64,000 bases of DNA from assembly GCA_944381555.1 (NCBI GenBank), contig CALWLL010000007.1, positions 1 through 64,000 of the forward strand, given 5' to 3'. The notes under the pieces are model-generated. The model did not search any database. It saw only the letters and a program-made list of their open reading frames with translations, and was not told the DNA's origin. How positions within the stretch are numbered: position 1 is the first letter of the stretch; the number at the start of each line of letters is the position of its first letter. This stretch comes from an uncultured Agathobacter sp. (lineage in GTDB: Bacteria > Bacillota > Clostridia > Lachnospirales > Lachnospiraceae). Below are positions 37,809-47,502 of the stretch, in pieces. The position numbers and the translations under genes are program-made.

Positions 37809-37860
37809 GACAAAACCGCCCAAAGTGTAAAGATTTTTTACACTTTGGGCGGTTTTGTCA
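37809..37860. promoter_or_regulatory. Long perfect inverted repeat between TetR and the FtsH genes
   Basis: Arms of about 23 bp: TGACAAAACCGCCCAAAGTG followed by TAA, a 6-base loop, then the exact complement. The inner stem ending GGGCGG-TTTT resembles a bidirectional terminator after the TetR gene (stop at 37869). Its length and position before the coiled-coil gene also allow an operator or attenuator. It separates the regulatory genes from the structural genes of the cassette. Confidence 0.7.
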
Positions 37861-37868
37861 AACAGATT

Positions 37869-38399
37869 TTATAAGACAAGTTCCTTGGATATCATCTGGC
37901 AGATGGCATGGACAATCTGATCTAAGTTCTTGGTGTCCTCATCTGTCCAGTAGCGCAGTATACCTATAGTAGCCTGACAATGATAGCGGATAATAATATC
38001 TTGTTCCACAGGCGTATAGTTTTGAAACGCTTCATGTCTGGCTGCTATGCGATAAAGCATGGCCTGCATATTCTGAATCAGCAATATTTCCAGTTCATTT
38101 GCATAATTGGATTCCAGTCCCTTTTTCAAAACGGGCCGGGCATTGACTGCTGTGGTAAAAAAGCATCGGAGTTGTTCCTCTGTGTCGTTGCATTCTGCAT
38201 ATTTGAGGAGCAATTCGTTTCCCTTCTGCTCCAGCATCCATTTTAGTAATTCGGGAATATCGGTAAAGTGATAATAGAATGCCTGTCTTGTAATATGACA
38301 CGCATCCACAATATCTTTTACCGTGAGCTTCTTTACTTTTTTATCGAACAGAAGATTGCTTGTCTCCTGCGCAATCATCTCCTTCATATCAACTGCCAT
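37869..38399 (-). CDS. TetR-family regulator (second), open frame extends upstream into membrane helices
   Basis: 176 residues from ATG 38399, chosen because AAGGAG lies 7 bp upstream. The HTH is at about VKDIVDACHITRQAFYYHFTD, followed by an all-helical ligand/dimer domain. The same frame continues without a stop to 38633, where another ATG has GGAG upstream. It would add ~78 residues with two hydrophobic segments (IIGNIFIVSLVFGIAFYI and a following one), making a membrane-tethered TetR. Either a separate start or a true fusion is possible. It overlaps the first TetR gene if the longer form is used. Confidence 0.8.
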   Translation of the reverse strand: MAVDMKEMIAQETSNLLFDKKVKKLTVKDIVDACHITRQAFYYHFTDIPELLKWMLEQKGNELLLKYAECNDTEEQLRCFFTTAVNARPVLKKGLESNYANELEILLIQNMQAMLYRIAARHEAFQNYTPVEQDIIIRYHCQATIGILRYWTDEDTKNLDQIVHAICQMISKELVL

Positions 38400-38586
38400 A
38401 ATTCGTCTCCTTATTAACTGAAAACCCTTCCATTTTTTTACTGCAATCAACATAAAATTCAGAACAGAACGGAGCAGTCGCAAGTGCAATCCCACCAAAA
38501 TAAATGCTAAATAAAGCGGGATATCCGATATGTAGAATGCGATGCCGAAAACCAGCGAAACAATAAAAATGTTCCCAATGATTGTG

Positions 38587-39345
38587 TCAGTGTGGTAATA
38601 ATGATGGCCTTTCCTGACAGGAGCCTTTTTCATTTGAACGCTCCATATTTTTATTTGCTTGCATACGCAAGTCCATTTTGTGTGTTTCTTCTGCACCTTG
38701 GTGCGAATCTTCATGCTGCATCTTTATTGGTTCTTTTGCGATGCCGTAGAGCATGATATCAAAAATTTCAGAAAGCCTGCCCTCACGGGCTTGAATCAGT
38801 TCACGGTAGCTTCCATTTTGCTCCGCTTTATTCTGAAAATATCCATTGAACATTTCACTGGCAAGCCAAAAGTATTCCAACGCTGTCTCTTTTGTGATTC
38901 CATCCCGTAAGATTAGGCTGTCCACAATGGCGAGGTAACATTGATTGAAATATTCATCAAACTCCCTGCGCAATTGCAGAAGTTCTTGTTTCAGGTGTTT
39001 TGGAGGCTGCAATGCTGCATTAAAGAAAATGTTTGCATAGCAGGGATTTGCCTGAAAAAATCTCTGCCGCATCATTAAGAAGCTTTGCATCCTCTCTTTT
39101 ACGTCCTGAATGCCAGAGGACTGCTTCTTTAATGTAGCTGTCAGTTCATCATAGCAGGCTTTCACACAGCGCAGATACAGCTCATCTTTTCCCTTAAAAT
39201 TATGGTAAAGCAAGCCTTTTGGGATTTGTCCGGTTTCGCAGATACTGTTGATTGAGGCGGCATCATAGCTTTTGGTTCCAAATTCCAAAAGAGCTGCGGC
39301 AAAAATGCGTTCTTTTGTTCTTTGGGTTTTTTCCTGCTTTCTCAT
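38587..39345 (-). CDS. TetR-family regulator (first), likely autoregulated
   Basis: 252 residues. The N-terminal HTH includes ASINSICETGQIPKGLLYHNFKGKDEL. The ligand-binding region is helical, and an extra polar C-terminal tail of ~35 residues follows. CCGGAGG lies 8 bp upstream of the start. A promoter buried inside a long inverted repeat at 39361-39407 precedes it, the classic layout for a TetR repressor that controls its own operon. It heads the minus-strand cassette with the second TetR, the coiled-coil protein, FtsH and the HdeD-like protein. Confidence 0.88.
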   Translation of the reverse strand: MRKQEKTQRTKERIFAAALLEFGTKSYDAASINSICETGQIPKGLLYHNFKGKDELYLRCVKACYDELTATLKKQSSGIQDVKERMQSFLMMRQRFFQANPCYANIFFNAALQPPKHLKQELLQLRREFDEYFNQCYLAIVDSLILRDGITKETALEYFWLASEMFNGYFQNKAEQNGSYRELIQAREGRLSEIFDIMLYGIAKEPIKMQHEDSHQGAEETHKMDLRMQANKNMERSNEKGSCQERPSLLPH

Positions 39346-39360
39346 TATCTACCTCCGGTT

Positions 39361-39407
39361 ATTGACTATATGGTCTATTATAAAACCCAATAGACCATGC
39401 AGTCAAT
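39361..39407 (-). promoter_or_regulatory. Promoter plus TetR-type operator of the cassette
   Basis: On the minus strand TTGACT (39401-39406), an 18-bp spacer and TATAAT (39377-39382). The whole element is an inverted repeat: ATTGACTATATGGTCTATT (39361-39379) against AATAGACCATGCAGTCAAT (39389-39407), with two mismatched positions. A dimeric repressor bound here would cover both promoter boxes. Confidence 0.8.
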
Positions 39408-39562
39408 AATCAAAAAGTAAACATTGTTTGTCAGCACGAAATAACTATAAAAGGAGGATTCTCCAGCATTTTGGATGCTATTTGAAATCGTTGCCGTTTC
39501 TGCTTTTTATCTTCTCCCTGAAAAATTTAGATTATTGGGATTTTGGGCGGGCAATAAGAACT

Positions 39563-39591
39563 TTGCACAATTGAAGGCTCTGTGATAGAAT
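39563..39591 (+). promoter_or_regulatory. Promoter for the DUF4250-like gene
   Basis: TTGCAC (39563-39568), a 17-bp spacer and TAGAAT (39586-39591), 52 bp upstream of the small gene at 39644. Confidence 0.65.
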
Positions 39592-39643
39592 AAAACTATA
39601 AGAAAAATCGGGCATAAAATCCACAGAAAGACGGAGGCAGAAT

Positions 39644-39820
39644 ATGAAATTACCCAAAGACCCGGTAATACTGCTTAGTGTAGTAAATACCCAGCTTCGC
39701 GACCATTATTCCAGTTTGGAAGAATTGGCGGAAGCATACATGGTTCCGAAAGAAGAAATTACTTCCAAATTAGAAACGATTCACTATGAATACAATAAAG
39801 AATATAATCAATTCGTATAG
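39644..39820 (+). CDS. DUF4250-like small protein
   Basis: 58 residues starting MKLPKDPVILLSVVNTQLRD, which matches my recollection of DUF4250, a short conserved Clostridia family of unknown function. It is soluble and probably folded as helices with an LEELAEAY...EEITSKLETI pattern like a small HTH. GGAGG lies 8 bp upstream. Confidence 0.8.
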   Translation: MKLPKDPVILLSVVNTQLRDHYSSLEELAEAYMVPKEEITSKLETIHYEYNKEYNQFV

Positions 39821-39843
39821 AGTTTGATTTTTCAGGAGGATTT

Positions 39844-40020
39844 ATGCAGACCAGTTGTGATTTTTGCGCATACAATGAATATGATGAAGAGGATGAATGC
39901 TATTATTGTTCCGTGAACATGGATGAAGACGATATGGCACGTTTTATCCAGAGCAGCTATAAAAACTGTCCATACTACAAATCCGGCGATGAATATCAGG
40001 TGGTACGCCATCAGATGTAG
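39844..40020 (+). CDS. DUF6472-like small Cys-rich protein
   Basis: 58 residues with five Cys (CDFC, CYYC and a later NCPYY). The paired CxxC motifs suggest a zinc-binding knuckle, and the rest is strongly acidic. It resembles DUF6472, a Lachnospiraceae family of unknown function. AGGAGG lies about 5 bp upstream of the start, and the gene follows the DUF4250-like gene by 23 bp, so the two are cotranscribed. Confidence 0.78.
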   Translation: MQTSCDFCAYNEYDEEDECYYCSVNMDEDDMARFIQSSYKNCPYYKSGDEYQVVRHQM

Positions 40021-40074
40021 GAAAGAAGATTATAAAAAGTTTAGAAAGGACATGAAAAGTTCACAGACTAAATG

Positions 40075-40103
40075 TTGATTTTAGGGGCTTTTGTCTATAT
40101 AAT
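40075..40103 (+). promoter_or_regulatory. Promoter of the housekeeping ftsH
   Basis: TTGATT (40075-40080), a 17-bp spacer and a perfect TATAAT (40098-40103), 35 bp upstream of the ATG at 40138. Confidence 0.75.
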
Positions 40104-40137
40104 AAGGTATTGTACGATTAGGAAAAATGGAGGAGAT

Positions 40138-42186
40138 ATGAGTAACCTGAACGATTATAACAGCCCGGATAAACGACCGGATAATAACAGTCATGGAAAT
40201 GGCAGTAATAACAACAATAATAACGGCAATGGTCCGGGAAAGAAGGGAAACGGACAGACTATTTTAGTCTTTGCAGTATGCACGCTTCTGGCATTGCTGC
40301 TTCTGTCGCTTTTTAACAATTATTTTAATAATATGAGTTCAAAGGAAACTACGTATACCGAGTTCCTTACCCAGTTAGAGGCAGGCAATGTTGCCAGTGT
40401 TGTGTTTGGAGATAATGAAATCGACTACAAGCTGGTGACAGATACGGTTTCTTATGATGTAACCTATTATACGGGAAACATAGAGGACCCTGCTTTGATA
40501 GAAACTTTAAAAAACATGACCACCAAGGAAGGAAAGCCTATTGACATATCCAAAGCTGTTCCGGATGATACATCTGCATGGATTCTTAATATCCTAATTA
40601 CTTTTGTATTTCCATTAGTGCTTGTGTGGATACTGTTAGGATTCCTTATGAAGCGCATGGGCGGCGGCGCAATGGGCGTAGGAAAAACTACAGCCAAAGT
40701 ATATGTAGAAAAAACAACAGGCGTAACATTCAAGGACGTAGCAGGACAGGATGAAGCAAAGGAATCATTGCAGGAAATGGTAGATTTTCTGCACCATCCT
40801 GATAAATATAAAGAAATCGGTGCAAAGCTGCCAAAGGGAGCCCTTCTTGTGGGACCGCCCGGAACAGGTAAGACCTTGCTCGCAAAGGCAGTAGCAGGGG
40901 AAGCCGGAGTACCGTTCTTTTCACTGGCAGGCTCCGACTTTGTGGAGATGTTCGTAGGCGTAGGTGCTTCCCGAGTAAGAGACTTATTTAAGGAAGCACA
41001 GAAAATGGCGCCATGTATTATTTTTATTGATGAAATCGATGCCATCGGTAAGAGCCGTGACAGCGGGCGTTACGGCGGCGGCAATGATGAGCGGGAACAG
41101 ACGTTAAACCAGCTTCTTGCAGAAATGGATGGGTTTGATACATCCAAGGGTATCCTGATTCTTGCAGCAACCAACCGTCCGGAGGTATTGGATAAAGCAT
41201 TGCTTCGTCCGGGCCGTTTTGACAGACGGGTAATTGTAGATAAACCGGATTTAAAGGGACGTCTGGAAACACTGAAAGTTCATTCCAAAGATGTAGCAAT
41301 GGACGAAACAGTAGATTTAGATGCGCTTGCACTTGCGACAGCAGGCCTTGTAGGCTCTGACCTTGCAAATATGATCAATGAAGCCGCTATTCTTGCAGTA
41401 AAAGCGGGCAGAAAGTTCGTAAATCAGGCAGATCTTTTTGAAGCCTTCGAATTAGTCGCTGTTGGCGGCAAAGAGAAAAAAGACCGTGTCATGGGTGAAA
41501 AGGAACGCAGAATAGTCGCTTACCACGAGGTAGGCCACGCACTTGTTTCAGCTCTTCAGAAAGAGTCGGAGCCGGTTCAGAAGATTACCATTGTGCCTCG
41601 TACTATGGGCGCACTTGGATATACGCTTCAGACACCGGAAGAAGAAAAATATCTGGAGACCAAAGAAGAACTTGTGGCAAAAATCACCACATATATGGCA
41701 GGACGTGCGGCTGAGATGGTGCAGTTTAATTCCGCAACAAGCGGTGCGGCAAACGATATTGAAAATGCAACGAAGATTGCCCGCGCAATGATTACCATGT
41801 ACGGTATGTCAGACCGTTTCGGCATGATGTGCCTTGCAACGGTAGAGCATCAGTATCTTAGCGGCGGTGCAGGACTTATCTGCGGGGAGGATACTGCAAG
41901 TCATATCGATGAAGAAGTGCTTGCCCTGATCAATAGCTGTTATGATGATGCATGTCGTCTATTAAGGGAGAATAAGGATATCTTAGACCGTATTTCAGAA
42001 TACCTGTTTGAAAAAGAAACCATTACAGGCAAGGAATTTATGAAGATGTACCGACAGATGAAGGGAATACCTGAGCCTGAAGAAGATTCCAATGATGAGA
42101 ATGCATCTGCTTCAGCAGCACAGGACCAGAGTAGGGATAATTATGCGGCTGAGACTCTTGTAGATGACTATTTTGAGGAAGAATAA
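40138..42186 (+). CDS. ftsH: ATP-dependent zinc metalloprotease FtsH (intact)
   Basis: 682 residues. A cytoplasmic Asn-rich N-terminus (about 1-40) precedes the first membrane helix. Next come a periplasm-facing domain, a second helix (~150-170), the AAA domain with GPPGTGKT and FIDEIDAIG, the zinc motif HEVGH and an acidic C-terminal tail. It degrades unfolded or regulatory membrane and soluble proteins. The start at 40138 is set by GGAGG 6 bp upstream. The Asn-rich extension is longer than usual. Confidence 0.95.
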   Translation: MSNLNDYNSPDKRPDNNSHGNGSNNNNNNGNGPGKKGNGQTILVFAVCTLLALLLLSLFNNYFNNMSSKETTYTEFLTQLEAGNVASVVFGDNEIDYKLVTDTVSYDVTYYTGNIEDPALIETLKNMTTKEGKPIDISKAVPDDTSAWILNILITFVFPLVLVWILLGFLMKRMGGGAMGVGKTTAKVYVEKTTGVTFKDVAGQDEAKESLQEMVDFLHHPDKYKEIGAKLPKGALLVGPPGTGKTLLAKAVAGEAGVPFFSLAGSDFVEMFVGVGASRVRDLFKEAQKMAPCIIFIDEIDAIGKSRDSGRYGGGNDEREQTLNQLLAEMDGFDTSKGILILAATNRPEVLDKALLRPGRFDRRVIVDKPDLKGRLETLKVHSKDVAMDETVDLDALALATAGLVGSDLANMINEAAILAVKAGRKFVNQADLFEAFELVAVGGKEKKDRVMGEKERRIVAYHEVGHALVSALQKESEPVQKITIVPRTMGALGYTLQTPEEEKYLETKEELVAKITTYMAGRAAEMVQFNSATSGAANDIENATKIARAMITMYGMSDRFGMMCLATVEHQYLSGGAGLICGEDTASHIDEEVLALINSCYDDACRLLRENKDILDRISEYLFEKETITGKEFMKMYRQMKGIPEPEEDSNDENASASAAQDQSRDNYAAETLVDDYFEEE

Positions 42187-42217
42187 CAGTCTGACTAAAC
42201 TTATAAAGAGGATTCAT

Positions 42218-44092
42218 ATGTTTGATATACAGGATGAATTAAAAAAACTCCCGGATTTGCCGGGAGTTTATATTATGCATGACAAATCAGATGCCATCAT
42301 CTATATCGGAAAGGCGGTAAGTCTCCGCAAACGAGTACGCCAGTACTTTCAGCCAAGTCACAACGAAGGCATTAAGAAAAAACAGATGGTGGAGCATATT
42401 GCGCGCTTTGAGTACATTATTACCGACTCAGAGCTAGAGGCTTTGGTATTAGAGTGCAATCTTATCAAAGAGCATTGTCCGAAGTATAACACCATGCTTC
42501 GTGATGATAAAACCTACCCTTATATACGCGTGACATTAGGGGAAGACTATCCAAGGGTGCTTTTTGCACGTCAGATGAAGAAGGACAAGTCCCGTTATTT
42601 CGGACCATACAGCAGCGCAGGCGCGGTAAAAGGCACCATAGATTTAATAAATAAAATTTACTGCCTTCGTACCTGCAACCGAAATCTTCCAAGAGATATC
42701 GGCTTGGACAGACCATGCTTAAATTATCATATTCATCAGTGCGAAGGTCCTTGCCAGGGATATATCAGCAAGGAAGAATATGCCGGAAAAATTGCGGCTG
42801 TTTTAGAATTTCTAGGCGGCAATTATGGTCCTGTTATCCGTGAACTGGAAACAAAAATGAATCACGCTTCCGCACAGATGGAGTTTGAAAAAGCCATTGA
42901 ATACCGTGAGCTTTTAAACAATGTAAAGCAGATTGCGCAGAAGCAGAAAATTACCAATACAGATGGTGAAGATAAGGACATTATCGCGCTGGCGGCAGAT
43001 GACGTGGATGCAGTTGTTTCGGTATTTTTTGTGCGGAGTGGCAAAATTATCGGCAGAGACCATTTTCATGTGCGCGTGGGTTCAGAAGAAACAAAAAGTG
43101 ATATTCTTGCATCATTTATTAAGCAGTTCTATTCCGGAACACCTTTTATTCCAAGGGAAATTATTCTACAGGAAACCATTGCGGAGAAAGAGGTAATAGA
43201 GGATTGGCTTGGGAATAAACGGGGACATAAAGTGTCGCTTCATACGCCGCAAAAAGGCATGAAGAATAAGCTCGCGGATTTAGCGGCCCGTAATGCACAG
43301 ATGATTTTAAATCAGGATAAGGAAAAGATAAAACGCGAGGAGGGACGGACCATCGGGGCAGTTAAAGAAATAGAAGAACTGCTCGGAATAAAGGGTATAA
43401 ACCGCATGGAAGCCTTTGATATTTCTAATACGAATGGATTTGAAACCGTAGGCTCTATGGTGGTTTACGAAAAAGGAAAACCAAAGCGGAGCGATTACCG
43501 TAAGTTTAAGCTGCGTACCGTTGCCGGCTCAGACGATTATGCATCTATGTACGAAGTGCTTACCAGACGTTTTCTTCATGGCATGGAGGAAAAAAATCAG
43601 CTTAAAGAAAAAGAACTGCCGGAGGAATACGGCAGCTTTAACCGTTTTCCGGACATTATCCTGATGGATGGCGGGAAAGGTCAGGTGAACATCTGCCTTC
43701 AGGTATTAAAGGAACTAGGGTTTCATATTCCGGTATGCGGTATGGTAAAAGATGATAATCACAGGACCAGAGGGCTTTATTACAACAACATAGAGCTTCC
43801 GATTGACCGCCATAGCGAGGCCTTCAAGCTGATTACCAGAATTCAGGATGAAGCGCACCGATTTGCGATTGAATACCATAGAAGCCTAAGGAGTAAAGGG
43901 CAGGTAAAATCAGTGCTGGATGATATAGAAGGAGTCGGACCGGCGCGTCGCAAGGCGCTGATGCGAACCTTTCAGTCGCTGGAAAATATCAGGAACGCAT
44001 CGGTAGAGGAATTGGTACAGGCGGATGGAATGAACCGGACGGTGGCAGAAGCCGTCTACAGATTTTTTCACACTCCTGCAAAAATAGAGTAA
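42218..44092 (+). CDS. uvrC: UvrABC excinuclease subunit C
   Basis: 624 residues. The N-terminal GIY-YIG nuclease (PGVYIMHDK...IIYIGKA) makes the 3' incision. The UVR motif (about residues 205-240) binds UvrB. The RNase H-like domain makes the 5' incision, and a helix-hairpin-helix pair ends the protein ([16 protein letters not shown]). All parts are present. The start at 42218 follows AAAGAGGA; it lies 31 bp after ftsH and is probably cotranscribed. Confidence 0.96.
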   Translation: MFDIQDELKKLPDLPGVYIMHDKSDAIIYIGKAVSLRKRVRQYFQPSHNEGIKKKQMVEHIARFEYIITDSELEALVLECNLIKEHCPKYNTMLRDDKTYPYIRVTLGEDYPRVLFARQMKKDKSRYFGPYSSAGAVKGTIDLINKIYCLRTCNRNLPRDIGLDRPCLNYHIHQCEGPCQGYISKEEYAGKIAAVLEFLGGNYGPVIRELETKMNHASAQMEFEKAIEYRELLNNVKQIAQKQKITNTDGEDKDIIALAADDVDAVVSVFFVRSGKIIGRDHFHVRVGSEETKSDILASFIKQFYSGTPFIPREIILQETIAEKEVIEDWLGNKRGHKVSLHTPQKGMKNKLADLAARNAQMILNQDKEKIKREEGRTIGAVKEIEELLGIKGINRMEAFDISNTNGFETVGSMVVYEKGKPKRSDYRKFKLRTVAGSDDYASMYEVLTRRFLHGMEEKNQLKEKELPEEYGSFNRFPDIILMDGGKGQVNICLQVLKELGFHIPVCGMVKDDNHRTRGLYYNNIELPIDRHSEAFKLITRIQDEAHRFAIEYHRSLRSKGQVKSVLDDIEGVGPARRKALMRTFQSLENIRNASVEELVQADGMNRTVAEAVYRFFHTPAKIE

Positions 44093-44119
44093 ATCCGGTG
44101 TTTTCTAGTTTTATGGGAA

Positions 44120-44148
44120 TTGAACTGGCAGACTGAGTGTGATAAAAT
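44120..44148 (+). promoter_or_regulatory. Promoter for the hprK gene group
   Basis: TTGAAC (44120-44125), a 17-bp spacer and TAAAAT (44143-44148), 56 bp upstream of the chosen hprK start. The closely spaced genes from hprK to the lipid kinase may form one long transcript. Confidence 0.7.
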
Positions 44149-44204
44149 CAAAAAGAATAGGCAATTATATCAACAATACAGAAGACAACATGACGGAGGT
44201 AGTT

Positions 44205-45152
44205 ATGAATAGAGGCGGAGTAAGTGTTTCTAAAATTGTAGAACTAATGGATTTAAAGGTTTTTACAGACGAAATCGATTTAAAGAAAAGGAAAATACAT
44301 TCGGCAGATATTAACCGTCCGGCGCTTCAGTTGGCGGGGTTCTTTGACCATTTTGAAAGCAGCCGTGTTCAGGTGGTCGGCAATGTAGAATATTTTTATA
44401 CACAGCAGTTGTCAGAGGATGTAAAAATTGAGCGTTTTCGTGAATTATTAAGCTATGATATACCATGTATCATTTTCAGCCGCAGCTTAGTACCCTACAG
44501 CAGTTTTATCCAGATTGCGCAGGAGCGCGGAATCCCTGTGCTTGGAACAGATCGTTCCACATCCGAATTTACTGCGGAACTGATTTATGAATTAGGCGAA
44601 CAGCTTGCGCCATGCATAACCATTCACGGCGTACTTGTTGACGTATATGGCGAGGGTCTTCTGATTACCGGAGAAAGCGGAATCGGTAAGAGCGAGGCGG
44701 CGCTGGAGCTGATTCGGCGCGGACACCGCCTTGTATCGGATGACGTAGTAGAAATCAGTAAAATTAACGAGCATACCTTAATTGGTACTGCACCGGATAT
44801 TACCAGACATTTTATTGAAATCCGAGGCATCGGAATCGTAGATGTCAAGACATTATATGGTGTAGAATGTGTAAAAGAAAAGCAGCAGATTGACTTGGTC
44901 ATTAAGTTGTGTGATTGGGAAAAAGATGCAGAATATGACCGCATGGGATTAGAAGATGAATATATCGAATATCTGGGGAATAAGGTAGTATGTCATTCGC
45001 TTCCGATTCGTCCGGGGCGTAACCTTGCCGTAATATGTGAAGCCGCAGCGGTTAATCACCGTCAGAAGAAGATGGGGTATAATGCTGCAAAGGAGCTTTA
45101 CCGCAGAGTTCAGGAGAATATTACCAAAGGCAGAAATGATGAGGAGGAATAA
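44205..45152 (+). CDS. hprK: HPr kinase/phosphorylase
   Basis: 315 residues. The N-terminal domain is followed by the kinase core with the P-loop GESGIGKSE and the family signature EIRGIGIVDV. It phosphorylates Ser46 of HPr or Crh in response to glycolytic intermediates, driving carbon catabolite repression. The start at 44205 is set by GGAGGT 5 bp upstream. Both HPr-like proteins in this window (12338 and 49257) keep the Ser46 region and are likely substrates. Confidence 0.95.
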   Translation: MNRGGVSVSKIVELMDLKVFTDEIDLKKRKIHSADINRPALQLAGFFDHFESSRVQVVGNVEYFYTQQLSEDVKIERFRELLSYDIPCIIFSRSLVPYSSFIQIAQERGIPVLGTDRSTSEFTAELIYELGEQLAPCITIHGVLVDVYGEGLLITGESGIGKSEAALELIRRGHRLVSDDVVEISKINEHTLIGTAPDITRHFIEIRGIGIVDVKTLYGVECVKEKQQIDLVIKLCDWEKDAEYDRMGLEDEYIEYLGNKVVCHSLPIRPGRNLAVICEAAAVNHRQKKMGYNAAKELYRRVQENITKGRNDEEE

Positions 45153-45194
45153 GCCTGAACATCATATTTTATAAAGAAATGGAGATATAGAAGC

Positions 45195-46598
45195 ATGGAA
45201 AAAAAGAATGCATGGGATAAGTATCCTGTAGGTGAAAAGCGTAAGGAGGTATTTGATTTTGCAGAGGATTACCGCGAATTTATCAGCCATTGCAAAACAG
45301 AACGCGAGTGCACAGCAGAGCTTTATGCAAATGCAAAAGCCGCAGGATTTAAAGATTTGGATGAACTTATTGCAGCAGGGAAAAAACTTGCGGCAGGAGA
45401 TAAAATCATAGCAAATAATATGGGTAAGGGGCTTGCGCTTTTTGTTTTAGGGAAAAAGAGCTTAGAGGAAGGTATGAACATTTTAGGTGCCCATATCGAT
45501 TCTCCGCGTATTGATTTAAAGCAGGTTCCGTTATATCAGGATTCATGTTCGCCGATGGCGCTTCTTGATACACATTATTACGGCGGCATTAAAAAGTACC
45601 AGTGGGTAACGCTCCCGCTTGCACTTCACGGTGTAATCTGTAAGAAAGACGGCACAACCGTAGAAGTAAATATTGGTGATAAGCCACAAGATCCGGTATT
45701 CGGTATTTCAGATTTACTGATTCATCTGTCCGCTGAGCAGTTAGACAAAAAAGCTGCGAAAGTAATTGAAGGAGAAAATCTGGATGTATTGGTTGGAAGC
45801 ATTCCGGTTGAGGATACGGAAGACAATGCGGATGTAAAGGAAAAAGTAAAAGCAAATATCTTAAACATCTTAGCGGAAACTTATGGAATTGACGAGGATG
45901 ATTTCCTTTCCGCAGAAATTGAAGTTGTACCGGCAGGGGAAGCAAGAGATTATGGCTTTGACCGCAGTATGATTATGGGCTACGGCCATGATGACAGAGT
46001 ATGCGCTTACCCATCCTACCGCGCTATTTTAGAAGCAGGAAAACCGGAATACACAAGTGTATGTCTTTTAGTAGATAAAGAAGAGGTCGGAAGTGTAGGT
46101 GCTTCCGGTATGCAGTCTAAGTTTTTTGAAAACTGTGTAGCTGAGGTTATGAATCTGGCAGGAAACTATTCTGAACTTGCGCTGCGCCGGGCCATGAAGA
46201 ATTCCAAAGTGCTTTCTTCTGATGTCTCTGCGGCATATGATTCGAACTTCCCGTCCGTAATGGAAAAGAAGAATTGCGCATATTTCGGAAAGGGACTTGT
46301 TTTTAATAAGTATACAGGTTCAAGAGGTAAATCCGGCTCAAATGATGCAAATGCGGAATACGTTGCAAAACTTCGCAATATTATGGATAAAAACGAGATA
46401 TCCTTTCAGACTTCAGAGCTTGGTAAAGTAGATCAGGGCGGCGGCGGAACAATCGCATACATTCTTGCAAATTACGGCATGAGTGTAATTGACAGCGGCG
46501 TTGCCGTTCTTAATATGCATGCTCCATGGGAAATCATCAGCAAGGTTGATTTGTATGAAGCATACAGAGGATATATTGCATTTTTAAAGGAAGCCTAG
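45195..46598 (+). CDS. M18-family zinc aminopeptidase
   Basis: 467 residues, cytoplasmic. The zinc-binding and catalytic segments GAHIDSPRIDLKQ, DKEEVGSVGASGM and a C-terminal VLNMHAPWE match M18 aminopeptidases, two-metal enzymes that trim N-terminal (often acidic) residues. Length is normal for the family. It starts 42 bp after hprK and ends 1 bp before murB. Confidence 0.92.
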   Translation: MEKKNAWDKYPVGEKRKEVFDFAEDYREFISHCKTERECTAELYANAKAAGFKDLDELIAAGKKLAAGDKIIANNMGKGLALFVLGKKSLEEGMNILGAHIDSPRIDLKQVPLYQDSCSPMALLDTHYYGGIKKYQWVTLPLALHGVICKKDGTTVEVNIGDKPQDPVFGISDLLIHLSAEQLDKKAAKVIEGENLDVLVGSIPVEDTEDNADVKEKVKANILNILAETYGIDEDDFLSAEIEVVPAGEARDYGFDRSMIMGYGHDDRVCAYPSYRAILEAGKPEYTSVCLLVDKEEVGSVGASGMQSKFFENCVAEVMNLAGNYSELALRRAMKNSKVLSSDVSAAYDSNFPSVMEKKNCAYFGKGLVFNKYTGSRGKSGSNDANAEYVAKLRNIMDKNEISFQTSELGKVDQGGGGTIAYILANYGMSVIDSGVAVLNMHAPWEIISKVDLYEAYRGYIAFLKEA

Positions 46599-46599
46599 C

Positions 46600-47502
46600 A
46601 TGAGTTTTTATGATGAATTAGCCCAAATTGTATCGGCACAAAATATCGCATTAAATGAACCTATGAAAAGGCATACGACATTCCGCATCGGAGGAAATGC
46701 GGATATGTTCGTCTGTCCGAAAACCAGCCAGATTCCGGATATCATAGCGCTTGCAGGCAGACACAACGTTCCGGTAACGATTATTGGGAATGGAAGCAAT
46801 CTTCTGGTGGGCGATAAGGGAATCCGGGGACTGGTGCTTGCAATTTCCAAATCGGCAGACCGTATAGAAGTAAGCGGGAACTGTTTAATGGCAGACGCAG
46901 GTGCGCTTTTATCTAAGACTGCGGCAGAGGCTGCAAAAAGCAGTTTGACGGGTTTGGAATTTGCGGCGGGAATACCCGGAACGCTTGGCGGGGCTATTGT
47001 TATGAACGCAGGCGCTTATGGCGGAGAGATGAAGGATGTAATTACTACGGCGAGAGTGCTTGCGCCAGACGGGGAGGTTCTGACGCTTACTGCTGATGCA
47101 TTGGAGTTTTCTTACCGTCACAGTTGTATTTTGGAAAAGGGTTATATTGTATTAGATGCAGTATTGGAGCTTAAAAAAGGCGAAGCAGACCAGATCCGTG
47201 AAACGATGGAAGATTATCGAAAGCGCCGCATAGAAAAACAGCCATTGGAGTATCCGAGTGCAGGGAGTACCTTTAAACGTCCCGAAGGATATTTTGCGGG
47301 AAAACTGATTCAGGATGCAGGGCTTAGAGGATATACCGTAGGCGGTGCCCAGGTTTCCGGGAAACATTGCGGATTTGTAATAAATAAGGGGAATGCGACG
47401 GCACAGGATGTGCTTGCACTTATAGAGGATGTAAAACAGAAGGTATACGAAAAATTTCAGGTGGAGTTAGAGCCTGAAGTGAAGATGATGGGAGAGTTTT
47501 AG
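46600..47502 (+). CDS. murB: UDP-N-acetylmuramate dehydrogenase
   Basis: 300 residues. The FAD-binding domain has HTTFRIGGNADMFV, IGNGSNLLVGD and AGIPGTLGGAIVMNAGAYG. The C-terminal domain includes YPSAGSTFKRPEG, which holds the catalytic Ser of type II MurB. It reduces UDP-GlcNAc-enolpyruvate to UDP-MurNAc for the cell wall. Its stop overlaps the start of rapZ, so the two are coupled. Confidence 0.96.
   Translation: MSFYDELAQIVSAQNIALNEPMKRHTTFRIGGNADMFVCPKTSQIPDIIALAGRHNVPVTIIGNGSNLLVGDKGIRGLVLAISKSADRIEVSGNCLMADAGALLSKTAAEAAKSSLTGLEFAAGIPGTLGGAIVMNAGAYGGEMKDVITTARVLAPDGEVLTLTADALEFSYRHSCILEKGYIVLDAVLELKKGEADQIRETMEDYRKRRIEKQPLEYPSAGSTFKRPEGYFAGKLIQDAGLRGYTVGGAQVSGKHCGFVINKGNATAQDVLALIEDVKQKVYEKFQVELEPEVKMMGEF

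Noticed and set aside
39475-39585. 36-codon frame upstream of the DUF4250-like gene
   Set aside because: Its AGGAGG is too far from the ATG and it contains the promoter of the next gene; probably intergenic.
40467-41045. Long minus-strand frame inside ftsH (and similar ones inside pyk, glnN and GH31 genes)
   Set aside because: Antisense shadows of strongly coding genes with no ribosome binding sites.
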